From NCBI GenBank assembly GCA_963786155.1, contig CAWAXW010000006.1:1984001-2048000 (forward strand): DNA of 64,000 nucleotides. The letters are read 5' to 3'. Position 1 is the stretch's first letter, and each line of letters opens with the position of its first letter. The notes below the pieces were generated by a model. That model saw nothing but the letters and a program-made list of their open reading frames with translations, made no database searches and was not told where the DNA came from. Origin of the DNA: CAWAXW01 sp963786155 (GTDB lineage: Bacteria; Actinomycetota; CADDZG01; WHSQ01). Both the position numbers and the translations under genes were made by a program. This document shows, one piece after another, positions 16,505 through 25,844 of the stretch.

Positions 16505-17128
16505 TCACAGGAACGGATTCGTGGCTCGTTCACGGCCGATCGTCGTCGCGGGGCCGTGGCCCGGGAGCACCGGGGTGTCGTCGTCCAGCACGAATAGCTT
16601 GCTGTGCACGGCCTTGACGAGTGCATTCGTATCTCCTCCGGGCAGGTCCGTGCGACCTACCGAGCCGGCGAAGAGCGTGTCGCCCGCGAAGACGGCGTCG
16701 TCGCCGAGCAAGCTGATGGAGCCGGGCGAATGACCGGGCGTGTGGACGACCTCGAGCTTCACATCCCCCGCGCTCAGGATGTCTCCCTCCGCGGCGGCGA
16801 CGTCGACATCCGGCGGAGGCGGTAGCTGGAGGCCGAGGAACATCAAGCCCGACTCCTGCATCCATCCGAGCAGGAAGTTGTCGTCCTTGTGAAGGTGGAA
16901 CGGCGCCCCCGTGAGCTCGCGCAGCCTCCCGGCCGCGACTATGTGATCGAAGTGGGCATGGGTCGCGACTATCGCGGTGACGGTGAGGTCTTGCTTCGCC
17001 AGTGAGGCCGCGATCGCGTCGGCATCGTCTCCGGGATCGATGACGATCGCGGTCTTTGTCTCGGGATCGCCCACGACGTAGCAGTTGCACTGCAACGGGC
17101 CCACGATCAGATGCTCGAAGATCTTCAA
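16505..17128 (-). CDS. MBL-fold hydrolase (glyoxalase II-like)
   Basis: 207 residues with the metallo-beta-lactamase signature THAHFDHI, then HTPGHSPGS, FAGDTLFAG and the C-terminal LPGHGP. The protein opens KIFEHLIVGPLQCNCYVVGD, typical of the hydroxyacylglutathione hydrolase-like group. TTG start with GGAGG nearby; it overlaps the end of the upstream membrane-protein gene by 4 bp, so the two are translationally coupled. The true substrate thioester is unknown. Confidence 0.88.
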   Translation of the reverse strand: MKIFEHLIVGPLQCNCYVVGDPETKTAIVIDPGDDADAIAASLAKQDLTVTAIVATHAHFDHIVAAGRLRELTGAPFHLHKDDNFLLGWMQESGLMFLGLQLPPPPDVDVAAAEGDILSAGDVKLEVVHTPGHSPGSISLLGDDAVFAGDTLFAGSVGRTDLPGGDTNALVKAVHSKLFVLDDDTPVLPGHGPATTIGRERATNPFL

Positions 17129-18333
17129 GGTTCCTCCGACGACATGTCTGTCCTACGGTCCGGCCAAGCCCGCCCCGAGCGTAGATCTGCGACTTTGTAG
17201 CCGATCGCCCCGACGACCAACGCCCAGGCGAGGGCGAACACGAACACTTCAGGGGCTTGAGGCGCGACCCTACCGAAGCCCCGATCGCTGACGAGACCGC
17301 CGCCCAGTCTTGCCTCGGCCAACAGCGACAGAACCCCGAGCGCCGTTGCGAACACGACCGCCGCGATCCCAACGGTGGGCCACGGCCGGCGACCGGATGA
17401 CGAGTGGCGGGCGACGAGGCCTCCGACGAAACAGGCAACGAGCGGGATAGCCAGGGCGAGGAACACGTATCCCGGAGCATCCCCTCCCGGCCAGTCGAAC
17501 AACGAGAACTCGCGCAGGGGTCCCACGACCCGTCCTTCCAGGGTCACGCGCGCCCCGGCCTCGATCGGCGCGCCCAAGGAGACGGCCACGATCGCCACGA
17601 GGATGTTCGGAAGGAACGCGATCACGAAAATGAGTCCCGCCAGCGCATCCCCGACGTCGAATCCGCGCACCGGCCCACCGGTGGCGAGCCGGATGATCAA
17701 CAGCACCAGCCCGGCCGCGGCTGCAAGAACGAACGGCGCTCCGAGCATCGTCAGCCCCGAGAGGCATCCCGAGCGCACCGCATCCGCTCGCTTTGCGAGC
17801 GCGCGTCGCGCCACATCGACGAGTGAGCGGAGGCCGGAGGGGGCCGAGATTCCACCCAGCGCGCCGAAGATCGCCCCCCAGAGCAACGCGGCCCCCAGCG
17901 CTCCACCCCACACGACCGAGATCTCGATACGGCCCCGGAACCGGAAGGCGAGTGCGGCCACCGTAGCCATCGCCGCGAAAGGGATCGCGATCTTGGCGCC
18001 CTCGAGCGCTCGCTCGCGGATGGAAGCTGCGCTCCGTCGATCGGCCAGGTGCGCGGCCGCCCCGGCGATCGCGACCCCTTCCGCGAGCAGGGCACCCAGC
18101 GGGAGGGCCGCCAAGGAGAGATCGCCGATGTGCACCGGCGCCCCCAGAGATGCGAGGGCGAAGATCACGATCGCGGTGAGGATCTCGACGGGGTTGGAGC
18201 CGGAGCCGAAGTCTGGGCTCTGGAGCTTCAGCGCCAGCACGAAGACCACGCCGACGAGGAGTATCCCGAGGAACGCGACCGCCCCCGCTCCACCGACGTC
18301 CAGCACCACGTCGTAGCGGGACCGCCAACGCAT
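17125..18333 (-). CDS. Polytopic membrane protein, possibly streptophobe-like
   Basis: 402 residues, almost entirely hydrophobic, with about ten predicted transmembrane helices (GAVAFLGILLVGVVFVLAL, ALLWGAIFGALGGI, FLALAIPLVACFVGGLVA and others) and Pro/Gly turns. The arrangement resembles streptophobe-type proteins of Streptomyces, but I cannot confirm this. It has a perfect TAATAT box six bases before the start and overlaps the MBL hydrolase gene by 4 bp. Function unknown. Confidence 0.75.
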   Translation of the reverse strand: MRWRSRYDVVLDVGGAGAVAFLGILLVGVVFVLALKLQSPDFGSGSNPVEILTAIVIFALASLGAPVHIGDLSLAALPLGALLAEGVAIAGAAAHLADRRSAASIRERALEGAKIAIPFAAMATVAALAFRFRGRIEISVVWGGALGAALLWGAIFGALGGISAPSGLRSLVDVARRALAKRADAVRSGCLSGLTMLGAPFVLAAAAGLVLLIIRLATGGPVRGFDVGDALAGLIFVIAFLPNILVAIVAVSLGAPIEAGARVTLEGRVVGPLREFSLFDWPGGDAPGYVFLALAIPLVACFVGGLVARHSSSGRRPWPTVGIAAVVFATALGVLSLLAEARLGGGLVSDRGFGRVAPQAPEVFVFALAWALVVGAIGYKVADLRSGRAWPDRRTDMSSEEP

Positions 18334-18339
18334 CGGCGC

Positions 18340-18345
18340 ATATTA
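18340..18345 (-). promoter_or_regulatory. -10 box, leaderless promoter of the polytopic membrane protein
   Basis: TAATAT on the minus strand with a 6-nt spacer (GCGCCG) to the ATG at 18333. It is the closest match to the full -10 consensus among the leaderless sites here. Confidence 0.75.
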
Positions 18346-18366
18346 AGGGTGTGCGCCGGCGGCGAC

Positions 18367-18372
18367 TACGAT
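18367..18372 (+). promoter_or_regulatory. -10 box, leaderless promoter of the P1 peptidase
   Basis: TACGAT with a 7-nt spacer (GCGCTCG) to the ATG at 18380. It favours that start over an in-frame ATG at 18371. Confidence 0.65.
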
Positions 18373-18379
18373 GCGCTCG

Positions 18380-19270
18380 ATGGGGAACGCTCTCGGCTTC
18401 GGCTTCAAGGTTGGGCACTGGACGGAGCCAGAGGTCAGGACGGGCTGCACGGTCATCATCCCGCCCCGCGGCAACGTGTCGTCCTGTGACATTCGCGGGT
18501 CCTCGCCCAGCTCGCGCGAGATCGAGCACCTCAATCCCGACCGACGACTCACCGAGACCCACGCGATCCTCCTCACCGGCAGCAGCGCCTTCGGGCTGGC
18601 CGCCGCAGACGGGGTCGTCGAGTGGCTGGCGGAGAAAGGGATCGGCTACGACACGCGCGCCGCGGTCGTTCCGATCGTCCCGGCTGCCGTGATCCTCGAC
18701 TTGGGAGTCACGTTACCGGACTCAAGGCCCGGCCCCCCCGAGGGACGGGCCGCATGCGAGGACGCCACGGAAGACGAGCGCCCGGGTGGGCGGGTCGGCG
18801 CGGGGGCCGGGGCGACGGTAGGCAAGTGGGCCGGCTTCGAGCATCGCTCTCCGGGAGGCATCGGTTTCGGCCACGCGTCCGAGGGCGATCTGGAGGTCAG
18901 CGCGCTGTCGGTGGTCAACGCGGTCGGCGACGTCCTCGATGAAGACGGGACAGTCATCGCCGGCACGACCTCATCGGAACCTCGCCTGTTCCCTCCCCCC
19001 CAACCGACGCAACCGGTCCCCGGCAACACGGTGCTGACGCTCGTCGCGACTCGAGCCACTCTGGAGAAACGAGATGTGAGATGGATCGCGTCGCGCGGAT
19101 CAGACGGCGTCACCGTGTCGGTGCGCCCCGCCCACACCCGCTACGACGGCGACGTGACGTTCGCCGTTGCCGCACCCGGGGAGCGGCCCGCGGAGCAGGT
19201 AGAGATCGACATCCTCGGAGCGCTCGCAACCACAGCCGTCGCGCGCGCCGTGCGGAACGCGGTCGTCTAA
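18380..19270 (+). CDS. P1 family (DmpA/BapA-type) peptidase
   Basis: About 296 residues of the P1 family of self-cleaving N-terminal nucleophile aminopeptidases. Family features are GFKVGHWT near the start, TGSSAFGLAAADGVVEWL, the glycine-rich GRVGAGAGATVGKW and SALSVVNAVGDV, where autocleavage precedes the nucleophile. The start at 18380 is chosen from the TACGAT box. Predicted to release N-terminal (including D- or beta-) amino acids. Convergent with the zinc dehydrogenase, with overlapping stops. Confidence 0.87.
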   Translation: MGNALGFGFKVGHWTEPEVRTGCTVIIPPRGNVSSCDIRGSSPSSREIEHLNPDRRLTETHAILLTGSSAFGLAAADGVVEWLAEKGIGYDTRAAVVPIVPAAVILDLGVTLPDSRPGPPEGRAACEDATEDERPGGRVGAGAGATVGKWAGFEHRSPGGIGFGHASEGDLEVSALSVVNAVGDVLDEDGTVIAGTTSSEPRLFPPPQPTQPVPGNTVLTLVATRATLEKRDVRWIASRGSDGVTVSVRPAHTRYDGDVTFAVAAPGERPAEQVEIDILGALATTAVARAVRNAVV

Positions 19271-20298
19271 CCGATCTCGAGCGCGAGCTTGCCGAATTGC
19301 TTGCCGTCTTGCAGTCGGGTCAGCGCGTCGGTGGCTTGGTCCAGTGGGTAGACCTGGTCGATCAGCGGTTCGATCTTTGCTCCGGCGACCATCCGCAGCA
19401 TGTTGGAAACATCCGTCACTGAGCCCATGGTCGAGCCGATGATCTCGTTCTGGTTCCAGAACACCCGCCTGATGTTTAGCTCGCCGGTCGGCCCCGCCGT
19501 CGCGCCCGCGAGGACGAGCCGGCCACCCTTGGTCAGCGATCTCAGGTGGGCGTCGAGTGCAGCTCCGCCACCTGCCGAGTCGACGACGAGGTCCACCCCT
19601 CTCTTGGACGTCAGACGCCTGACGGCTTTGCCCACGTCTTCCTCGGTGTAATCGACGCCCTCGTCCGCGCCGAGCGCCTTCGCCCGATCGAGTTTCTCGA
19701 CCGACGATGACGTCACCAGCACCCGTCCCGCGACGGGGAGGGCAAGTTGCAGGAGCGACAACGCGAGCCCCCCGCCGATGCCGGTGATCAGCACCCATTC
19801 GCCCGGCTCCAGACGCCCGCGGGTGAACAGCATCCGGTAGGCCGTGATGAAGGTCACCCCGAGAGCCGCCGCCTGGACGAACGAGAGGTGGGCCGGGATC
19901 GGATAGACGTTAGTGGCCGGGACGGCAACCGTCTCGGCGAAGGTTCCGGAGACGTGCTCGCCCATCATCTTGAAGGTCGTGCACATCGAATGCTGCCCCG
20001 CCCGGCAGAACTCACACTTCCCGCACGACAGGGCCGGGTCGATGAGCACTCGGTCGCCTGGCTTGATCCCGGTGACGCCGTCGCCCACCTCGGCGATCTC
20101 GCCGGCGCCGTCGGCGCCGAGCACGTGGGGGAACCGGTGCTCGACCGGGATGTCACCGCGCAGCGTCCAGAGATCGAGGTGGTTCAGGGCCGCCGCCCGG
20201 ATGCGGACGGCAACCTCGCCCGGCCCCGGTTCGGGCTCGGGTAGATCGACCAGGCCGACCCGATCGAGCCCGTAGCCGTCAATAGCGATGGCTTTCAT
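19267..20298 (-). CDS. Zinc-binding alcohol dehydrogenase / quinone oxidoreductase family protein
   Basis: 343-residue MDR-superfamily enzyme. The GroES-like N-domain has GADGAGEIAEVGDGV and a structural zinc loop with cysteines (CGKCEFCRAGQHSMC). The Rossmann domain shows GIGGGLALSLLQLA. The catalytic zinc ligand region (ALNHLDLWTLRG) has His/Asp rather than Cys, as in quinone-reductase-like MDRs with a retained structural zinc. NAD(P)H-dependent reduction of an aldehyde, ketone or quinone is expected; the substrate is unknown. Confidence 0.88.
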   Translation of the reverse strand: MKAIAIDGYGLDRVGLVDLPEPEPGPGEVAVRIRAAALNHLDLWTLRGDIPVEHRFPHVLGADGAGEIAEVGDGVTGIKPGDRVLIDPALSCGKCEFCRAGQHSMCTTFKMMGEHVSGTFAETVAVPATNVYPIPAHLSFVQAAALGVTFITAYRMLFTRGRLEPGEWVLITGIGGGLALSLLQLALPVAGRVLVTSSSVEKLDRAKALGADEGVDYTEEDVGKAVRRLTSKRGVDLVVDSAGGGAALDAHLRSLTKGGRLVLAGATAGPTGELNIRRVFWNQNEIIGSTMGSVTDVSNMLRMVAGAKIEPLIDQVYPLDQATDALTRLQDGKQFGKLALEIG

Positions 20299-20387
20299 CG
20301 ACCCCTAGATAACCCAAGCGCCGTTGGTTGTCACACCCTCCTTCTATCGTGGTCGCACCACGCACCCAGGGCCTGCGGAGGTGAACC

Positions 20388-20567
20388 ATGACCAACCGGG
20401 CCGGCAAGAAGAAGAGCGCACGAGCGCGGCCGGAGCCGCGCCGTCCTCGCTGCAAGGCTTGTGGCAAGCCCATATACATGCCCAAGGGATGGGGGGTCGG
20501 GCCGTCGGTCCGGCGCCACTACTGGGCCAAGCACCCCGAGAGGATGCGCCGTGCTCAGGGAGAGTAA
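20388..20567 (+). CDS. 59-residue zinc-ribbon-like protein
   Basis: A short ORF beginning at ATG 20388 after GGAGGTG (20377-20383), ending TAA at 20565-20567. It reads MTNRAGKKKSARARPEPRRP and then RCKACGKPIYMP, with one Cys-x-x-Cys followed by RRHYWAKHPERMRR. The CxxC plus two His suggest one zinc site in a basic, probably nucleic-acid-binding protein. A TATCGT (20345-20350) lies 38 bp upstream as a possible -10. Real gene likely from the strong Shine-Dalgarno and its overlap with the next gene. Confidence 0.65.
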   Translation: MTNRAGKKKSARARPEPRRPRCKACGKPIYMPKGWGVGPSVRRHYWAKHPERMRRAQGE

Positions 20568-20733
20568 CGGCGGGCGGGCGCCAGATCTGGGAGACATCGT
20601 CGTCGTCTTGCTGGGCGGGACCCTCGCCCACCTGCGGGACTCTCTGTCCGCGGACGGATTCCATCCGGCTGCCGAAGTGGTCGGTGACCTGGTCGAGATC
20701 GTGGACGACTTCCTGGCAAGGGTCGAGGCGTAG
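20551..20733 (+). CDS. 60-residue acidic helical protein
   Basis: GTG start at 20551, 17 bp inside the zinc-ribbon gene, with CCGAGAGGA-like purines upstream. The product (MLRESNGGRAPDLGDIVVVL, then AEVVGDLVEIVDDFLARVEA) is acidic and probably two helices, the opposite charge to its basic neighbour. I do not recognise it. The overlap suggests translational coupling and perhaps a partner for the zinc-ribbon protein (inference). Stop TAG 20731-20733, just before the convergent subtilase stop. Confidence 0.5.
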   Translation: MLRESNGGRAPDLGDIVVVLLGGTLAHLRDSLSADGFHPAAEVVGDLVEIVDDFLARVEA

Positions 20734-20736
20734 GGG

Positions 20737-22707
20737 CTATGTCCGTTCGCTGGCCACCTTGAGGGCGTACTGGCCGTTCTGAAGCAGGTAGGCAGCGACG
20801 TGGATGTAGTAGATACCGGGCGTTTGGACGACGAAACGGACCGATTCGTCTCCTCTTCCGGCAACCGCGCTCACGTCCTGCACCAAACAGCGACCCGCAC
20901 CGCCGAGACACCCTTGCTCGAACTGCCAGATCTCCTTGGTCTTAGATTTCCAGATGTAGAGATCGAGATCTGCGTCCGAGAATCCATTGAGGGTGATCGT
21001 GTAGATGCGGTGAGCCTTCAGATTCTTGCGGAACACGTCGTTCACGTCTTCGGGCCACTCAAGACGACCCGTTCGACGCTTGAAGATCGGCCTCGCGTTC
21101 TCGATCGTGCCGTCGTCGAACTCGGCTCGGGCCGTCGGCGTCTGCGTTAGGGCCTCGAGCGCGTCGACCCGCCCGTCCGAGGCCGAGAACGATCCGATCA
21201 CCTTTCGGTTCGGAAGGGCGAACAGGAAGCGCAAACTCGTCAGCACCTTCGAAGAAGCCACGATCGCGTTGCGTACTTGGAACGGCGTGTAGTTCGGATG
21301 CTCTGAGATCACCAGCCCCGCCACCCCGGCCGCGTGCGGAGCCGACATCGAGGTGCCGTCGAACGTATCGAAGCCTCCAGGGACGGAGCTGAGCACGTCC
21401 ACCCCAGGGGCGGCAACGTCCACGGAAACGCGACCGTAGTTGGTGAACGCGCACGGCGGTGCCCTGCGTTTCGTGACCTCGTTGCAGATCGTGCTGAACC
21501 CATATTCGTCGTCGTCCGTCGTCGTCCCCACACTCAGGATCGTGTTCAGGTTGTAGCTCGCCGGGAAGACCGGGGCGAGAACGTCGGGACCAGGAAGGAA
21601 CCCTTTGCTCGAGCCGCCGAGATCCACGAACAGGAACTGATCGTTGTTCCCGGCGAAGTTCCCCGCCGCGGCCACGGTCAGGACGCCCTTTCGTCCCGCC
21701 CGTGCGATCGCGCTACGTTCGGCGTTCGAATACTGGATGGGTGCGGCGAAGCTCGCGTTGACGACGTCGGCTCCCTCGGCCGCTGCGTAGGCGAACGCCT
21801 TCACGATCGAGAACTCGTCGATCCCGACCGTGTCGGGCTGTCCATCGAGGTCGGTATCTATGGCTTCGCCGACCTTGAGGACCATGATGCGGCAGCCTGG
21901 GCACACTCCGACGATCCCGCTCCCGTTGAGCGCGCCCGCGGCGATACCTGCAACATGGGTTCCGTGATCGGCTCCGAGGATGTTGGAGGCCTCGAGCAAT
22001 GATGAATCGTTGTCGGCGAAGTCCCAGCCGTTGACGTCATCCTTGAGGCCGTTGCCGTCGTCATCCTGGCCGTTGCCCGCGATCTCGTCAGGGTTCACCC
22101 AGAGGTTGGGCTCGATGTCTGGGTGGTCGAGGTCGACGCCGCTATCCATGATCGCGATGACCGCCTCTGCCGACCCGGTCTGCCGGGCCCAAGCCTCCGG
22201 CGCCTGTATGTCGGCTCCATCGCTCCCGAAGACGCTGCGTTCTGGCACGCCGGCAACCGGGTGGCCCTGGCCCGTGTTGTTGAGCCCCCACTGATGGACA
22301 AAGCGCTCGTCGTCGGGGATGACCGCGGTAGGTGTTTGGGTGAGAAACGACAGACGGTTGGCTTGAACCATGCCGACAGTGGGGTCGCTTTCGAAGTCAT
22401 CTATCGCTTCCAGGACAGTGGTTCCCTTTGGAAGCGCAACACGCGTCAGGCCCGAGCCGGTGCGATCCAGCGCCTTCGCCGATCGTTGGTCGAGGGCTGC
22501 TTCGCGCTCGGAGGGATCCGTCGATCGCTTGAAACGAACGAGAACCTCTCCGGGCTTGAAATCGCCCCGCACATCCTCGAACCCTCCCTTTAGAGCTGTA
22601 GCGGGGGGCGCGGGACGTCCCTCGACGGACGACGGAACGAGCAAGGCCCCGCCGAGCAGGGACAGCATCACGGCGACGGGTCGGAATAGCCCCCTCTTCA
22701 AGCGCAT
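20737..22707 (-). CDS. Secreted subtilisin-like serine protease (S8) with C-terminal PPC-like domain
   Basis: About 656 residues. Signal peptide MRLKRGLFRPVAVMLSLLGG, then a propeptide-like region (FKPGEVLVRFKRSTD, typical of fervidolysin-type N-domains). The triad is D188 (AIMDSGVD), H248 (DHGTHVAG) and S453 (GTSMSAPH), with N350 (AAGNFAG) in the oxyanion hole. Acidic DDDGNGLKDD loops look calcium-binding. The last ~75 residues are a PPC-like beta domain (DLDLYIWKSK, GIYYIHVAAYL). ATG 22707 is preferred: CATACT ends six bases before it; an upstream in-frame GTG exists at 22728. Confidence 0.93.
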   Translation of the reverse strand: MRLKRGLFRPVAVMLSLLGGALLVPSSVEGRPAPPATALKGGFEDVRGDFKPGEVLVRFKRSTDPSEREAALDQRSAKALDRTGSGLTRVALPKGTTVLEAIDDFESDPTVGMVQANRLSFLTQTPTAVIPDDERFVHQWGLNNTGQGHPVAGVPERSVFGSDGADIQAPEAWARQTGSAEAVIAIMDSGVDLDHPDIEPNLWVNPDEIAGNGQDDDGNGLKDDVNGWDFADNDSSLLEASNILGADHGTHVAGIAAGALNGSGIVGVCPGCRIMVLKVGEAIDTDLDGQPDTVGIDEFSIVKAFAYAAAEGADVVNASFAAPIQYSNAERSAIARAGRKGVLTVAAAGNFAGNNDQFLFVDLGGSSKGFLPGPDVLAPVFPASYNLNTILSVGTTTDDDEYGFSTICNEVTKRRAPPCAFTNYGRVSVDVAAPGVDVLSSVPGGFDTFDGTSMSAPHAAGVAGLVISEHPNYTPFQVRNAIVASSKVLTSLRFLFALPNRKVIGSFSASDGRVDALEALTQTPTARAEFDDGTIENARPIFKRRTGRLEWPEDVNDVFRKNLKAHRIYTITLNGFSDADLDLYIWKSKTKEIWQFEQGCLGGAGRCLVQDVSAVAGRGDESVRFVVQTPGIYYIHVAAYLLQNGQYALKVASERT

Positions 22708-22789
22708 CGTCGAAGTATGCAGGCTCACGCGCTACCGTTGGTTCTGGAAGCATTCGAGGGCAGCAGTGGCTGCGGAACCGAGGGCTTGA

Positions 22790-24997
22790 TTGATCCAGCT
22801 CCCCATGAGCACAAGCCGGCGCGCTGTCGCCGGCTTGGTCGTGATGGCCATCGGCCTTTCCGGCCTCGCTTCGTCCCCAAGTCTGCAAGCTCAAACCGCG
22901 ACGTGCACCGACTCGAGCACTGCGACTCCCGAGAGCTACGGACCCACGGATATCTCCGCCACTTCGGGAAACGAGAGCCTGTCTGTCGCAGTCAACCGTC
23001 AAGGGACCGTGACCGTGTTCCGGTGGCCGTCGCCCTCTTTCTACGACCAGATCAAGTACAGAACCATCGATCGCACGCAGCCACGGATGGGCGCTCTCGC
23101 TAACGAAGGAGCCTTCTTCGGGCTGGCATGGCGCGGGGCAGGCAAACAGTGGCGGTTCACTTGGTTACGGGACTGGACCTCCATCCAGCGTTTCGCCGAC
23201 GACGACGGTGACGAAGTCGTTACGACTTTCAGTCGCCCGCAGTTGGGACTCACGGTTGTGCAACGAGACCTCGTGGGAGCCACTGAGGACGTCATGCTAA
23301 GACGCGTAACCGTCACACGTTCACGCCGTTCCCAGGTAAAGACCGTGCGCTTGTTCTCGTTCGCAAACTTCAATCCGGTCTACTCGAAGATCGCCCAGAC
23401 ACCGACATCCGATTGGTGCGAGGAGGAGGACAGCGACGACGGCGCAAGCTACGACGCAAAGGCAGACGCTATCGTGCAAAGCCGCCTCGGGGTGGACGCC
23501 TCGACCTCCGCTCCGTCCGGCGTGGCGCTCGTCATGGGATTCGCGAATCGGTCATCCGGGCACATGGTCGGCAGTGACTCCTATCAGCAGCCCGGAGCCG
23601 GAACGAGCGCTTACGACGACGCTGAGGACGGCAGCCTTACAGGGACGGGTGGCGCGACCGGTCAATCGGACGCCGCGCTCTCGTTCGACCTCCCGCTCAA
23701 GCGCAAGAGGTCCGGCGCGACGACCCTCGTAATCGCTGCCGGACGCGACCCCGAGGAGGCTCTTCAGCTTTTCCAGAGAGAGCGACGCAAGTCGTACGCA
23801 AGGTTCGTTCGGGCCAAACGGGAGTGGTGGAAGGTGTGGCTCGATTCGGCGCCACTCCCCAAAGGTGCTCCGAGTTCCGTCGTTCGTCTCTCGAAACGGG
23901 CCTTGATATCGCTCCGTCAGGCAATCGACCGCGACACATCAGACATAGACAACGAGAACGTGATCGTGCCGACGGGCGGTCTGATCGTTGCCTCAATCGC
24001 GACGCAGTCCCCCTTCGCGCAGGATTGGATAAGGGACGGCGCGTACATCAATCACGCTCTCGACATCGCGGGGCATCACGAGATCGTCGAGGAGCACAAC
24101 CTGCGCTACGCGGTCTTGCAGTTCGCAGCCGGGGACCAAACCAGAGGTGGTGACCCCGTTCCTCCCGGGAACTGGTCGATGAACTTCTACGCAGACGGCG
24201 TGGTCGGCGGCAACATCCCGTTCGAGATCGACGAGACGGGATACGGCGTTTGGACGCTGTGGGACCACTACGCACAGACCAAGGATCGGCATTACCTGAT
24301 CAATCAGGGCAACGGGGTGGTCTACGAAGCTATCCAGCGCGCGGCTCAGTACTTGACCGACGTCTGCCGCGACGTGAGCACAGGGCTGCAGTGTCTTGCC
24401 AACGAGGGCGACGATCCGAATCCAAGTGTCACCCTGCGCGGGGCCATGCTGGCGTGGCTGGCTCTGGATTCGGCTGCATCGGCCGCGCGCGTCAAAGGGA
24501 CCGAGGAGGCCATGGTCAATGCAGGCCGGTGGAGCGATCGTCGGGACGAGCTGGGGGCCGCGATCGAGACGAATTTCTTCGACCCCGAATGCCGCTGCTA
24601 CACGGAGAGCTATCGGGAGGGAGGGACTCTGTTGTGGCCCGTCGAGTACCTCTCGGCCGGGTCGGCCAAAGCCGATGACCAGGCAACAATCAACTGGAGC
24701 AGCGTGAGGCGCGCCTTCGACGGCAAGCTAGGCCGCGGCGGTTACGAAGCAGCGGCATTGCTCGGCAATGCCCATGCATGGTCGGGTGCCGGCGAGAAGA
24801 GCCTTCTTGCCCGTGGCCTGAAGTGGATCGCAACCGTGCCGACGACGTCGACGGGGATACTGGGCGAGGCGTGGATGCGTTTTCCAAAGGACGACTCGCC
24901 GATCGTGACCATGGTCAGCCAGCCCCACATCCAAAGCCAGATCCTCTTCTACCTGGCGGCGTTGGAGACCTACGGCGAGCGGCCGTACTCGTTCTAG
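22790..24997 (+). CDS. Secreted GH15-like (glucoamylase-type) glycosidase
   Basis: 735 residues from TTG 22790 (ATG 22805 also possible), with a signal peptide (SRRAVAGLVVMAIGLSGLA). The N-terminal ~300 residues are a beta-sandwich as in bacterial glucoamylases. The C-terminal (alpha/alpha)6 barrel has FAQDWIRDGAY, the putative catalytic acid in FEIDETGYGVWTLWDHY (about residue 480) and GILGEAWMRF near residue 692, a possible catalytic base. Expected to release glucose from alpha-glucans; dextran-type activity cannot be excluded. Convergent with the phosphatase gene, one base apart. Confidence 0.85.
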   Translation: MIQLPMSTSRRAVAGLVVMAIGLSGLASSPSLQAQTATCTDSSTATPESYGPTDISATSGNESLSVAVNRQGTVTVFRWPSPSFYDQIKYRTIDRTQPRMGALANEGAFFGLAWRGAGKQWRFTWLRDWTSIQRFADDDGDEVVTTFSRPQLGLTVVQRDLVGATEDVMLRRVTVTRSRRSQVKTVRLFSFANFNPVYSKIAQTPTSDWCEEEDSDDGASYDAKADAIVQSRLGVDASTSAPSGVALVMGFANRSSGHMVGSDSYQQPGAGTSAYDDAEDGSLTGTGGATGQSDAALSFDLPLKRKRSGATTLVIAAGRDPEEALQLFQRERRKSYARFVRAKREWWKVWLDSAPLPKGAPSSVVRLSKRALISLRQAIDRDTSDIDNENVIVPTGGLIVASIATQSPFAQDWIRDGAYINHALDIAGHHEIVEEHNLRYAVLQFAAGDQTRGGDPVPPGNWSMNFYADGVVGGNIPFEIDETGYGVWTLWDHYAQTKDRHYLINQGNGVVYEAIQRAAQYLTDVCRDVSTGLQCLANEGDDPNPSVTLRGAMLAWLALDSAASAARVKGTEEAMVNAGRWSDRRDELGAAIETNFFDPECRCYTESYREGGTLLWPVEYLSAGSAKADDQATINWSSVRRAFDGKLGRGGYEAAALLGNAHAWSGAGEKSLLARGLKWIATVPTTSTGILGEAWMRFPKDDSPIVTMVSQPHIQSQILFYLAALETYGERPYSF

Positions 24998-24998
24998 C

Positions 24999-25844
24999 TC
25001 AGCGGCCGTCCGTAGTGAACTTTTGGAAGGGCGGCCCCTTGATCGGGACAGCCCGGACGGTGATCAACTCCTCTGAGACGAAGACCGACAGGAAGTGGTG
25101 GCGGGAGTCGCAACGGGCCGAGAACGATTTCTCCGTGCACGCGTACAGCGGAGCCCCTCCCCCACCGGTCACGACGTAGCGGATCCCCTTCAACGGTTTG
25201 GACAGTGCGTACACATGGTCGTGGCCGTTCAGGACCAGGTCCACTCCGTGGCGCTCGAGTAACCGCGGTACCCAGCGGCGATACCCGGGAGTCGATCCAT
25301 GAGCTCCCGGCGAGTAAACGGGGGCGTGGAACACGACAACGGTCCATACGTCACCTGGTTCGGGAGGAAGGCGTTTGCGCAGGGCCTTGCGTTTGAGCGG
25401 ATTTGAGTCCGCTATAACGAATCGAACGCCGCCAACCCGGACTACATAGTTGTGGCCTCTCATACCGAAGGCCGGCTCGTCGATCTGCCGTTGCCCTCCT
25501 TCGGTTTGCACATCGTGATTGCCAAGCGAGGCGCGGAAGCGCACACCGGCATCCAGCAAGCACGAGAAAGGTTCGAAGAACGCGTCGTCAAATCGGTGCG
25601 GTTCCCCGTTCGGATAGACGTTGTCTCCGGTCGTCACGACGAGGTCGTAAGGGTGCTTGTCGCGCCAGCGACACATCCTCCGGGCGATCGAGTATTGGAC
25701 TTCGTCACCCGTGCCCGAGTCGCCGACCACCGCGAACCTGAGCGGTTGATCTCCCGGCTGCAGCGCCGCGATCTCGTTCGCGAGCGGCGAGTCCGAGCCT
25801 AGGAGCGCGCTCACGAGGACCATGGCGACGACGACCGCTCTCAT
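24999..25844 (-). CDS. Secreted purple-acid-phosphatase-like metallophosphoesterase
   Basis: 281 residues with a signal peptide (RAVVVAMVLVSALLGSDSPLA). Metal-site motifs: VVGDSGTG, TTGDNVYPNG, SLGNHD, VVFHAP and NGHDH. This order matches the small PAP-like group. Its ATG overlaps the stop of the upstream PCMT gene by 4 bp, so the two are translationally coupled, although PCMT is cytoplasmic and this is exported. The phosphoester substrate is unknown. Confidence 0.9.
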   Translation of the reverse strand: MRAVVVAMVLVSALLGSDSPLANEIAALQPGDQPLRFAVVGDSGTGDEVQYSIARRMCRWRDKHPYDLVVTTGDNVYPNGEPHRFDDAFFEPFSCLLDAGVRFRASLGNHDVQTEGGQRQIDEPAFGMRGHNYVVRVGGVRFVIADSNPLKRKALRKRLPPEPGDVWTVVVFHAPVYSPGAHGSTPGYRRWVPRLLERHGVDLVLNGHDHVYALSKPLKGIRYVVTGGGGAPLYACTEKSFSARCDSRHHFLSVFVSEELITVRAVPIKGPPFQKFTTDGR

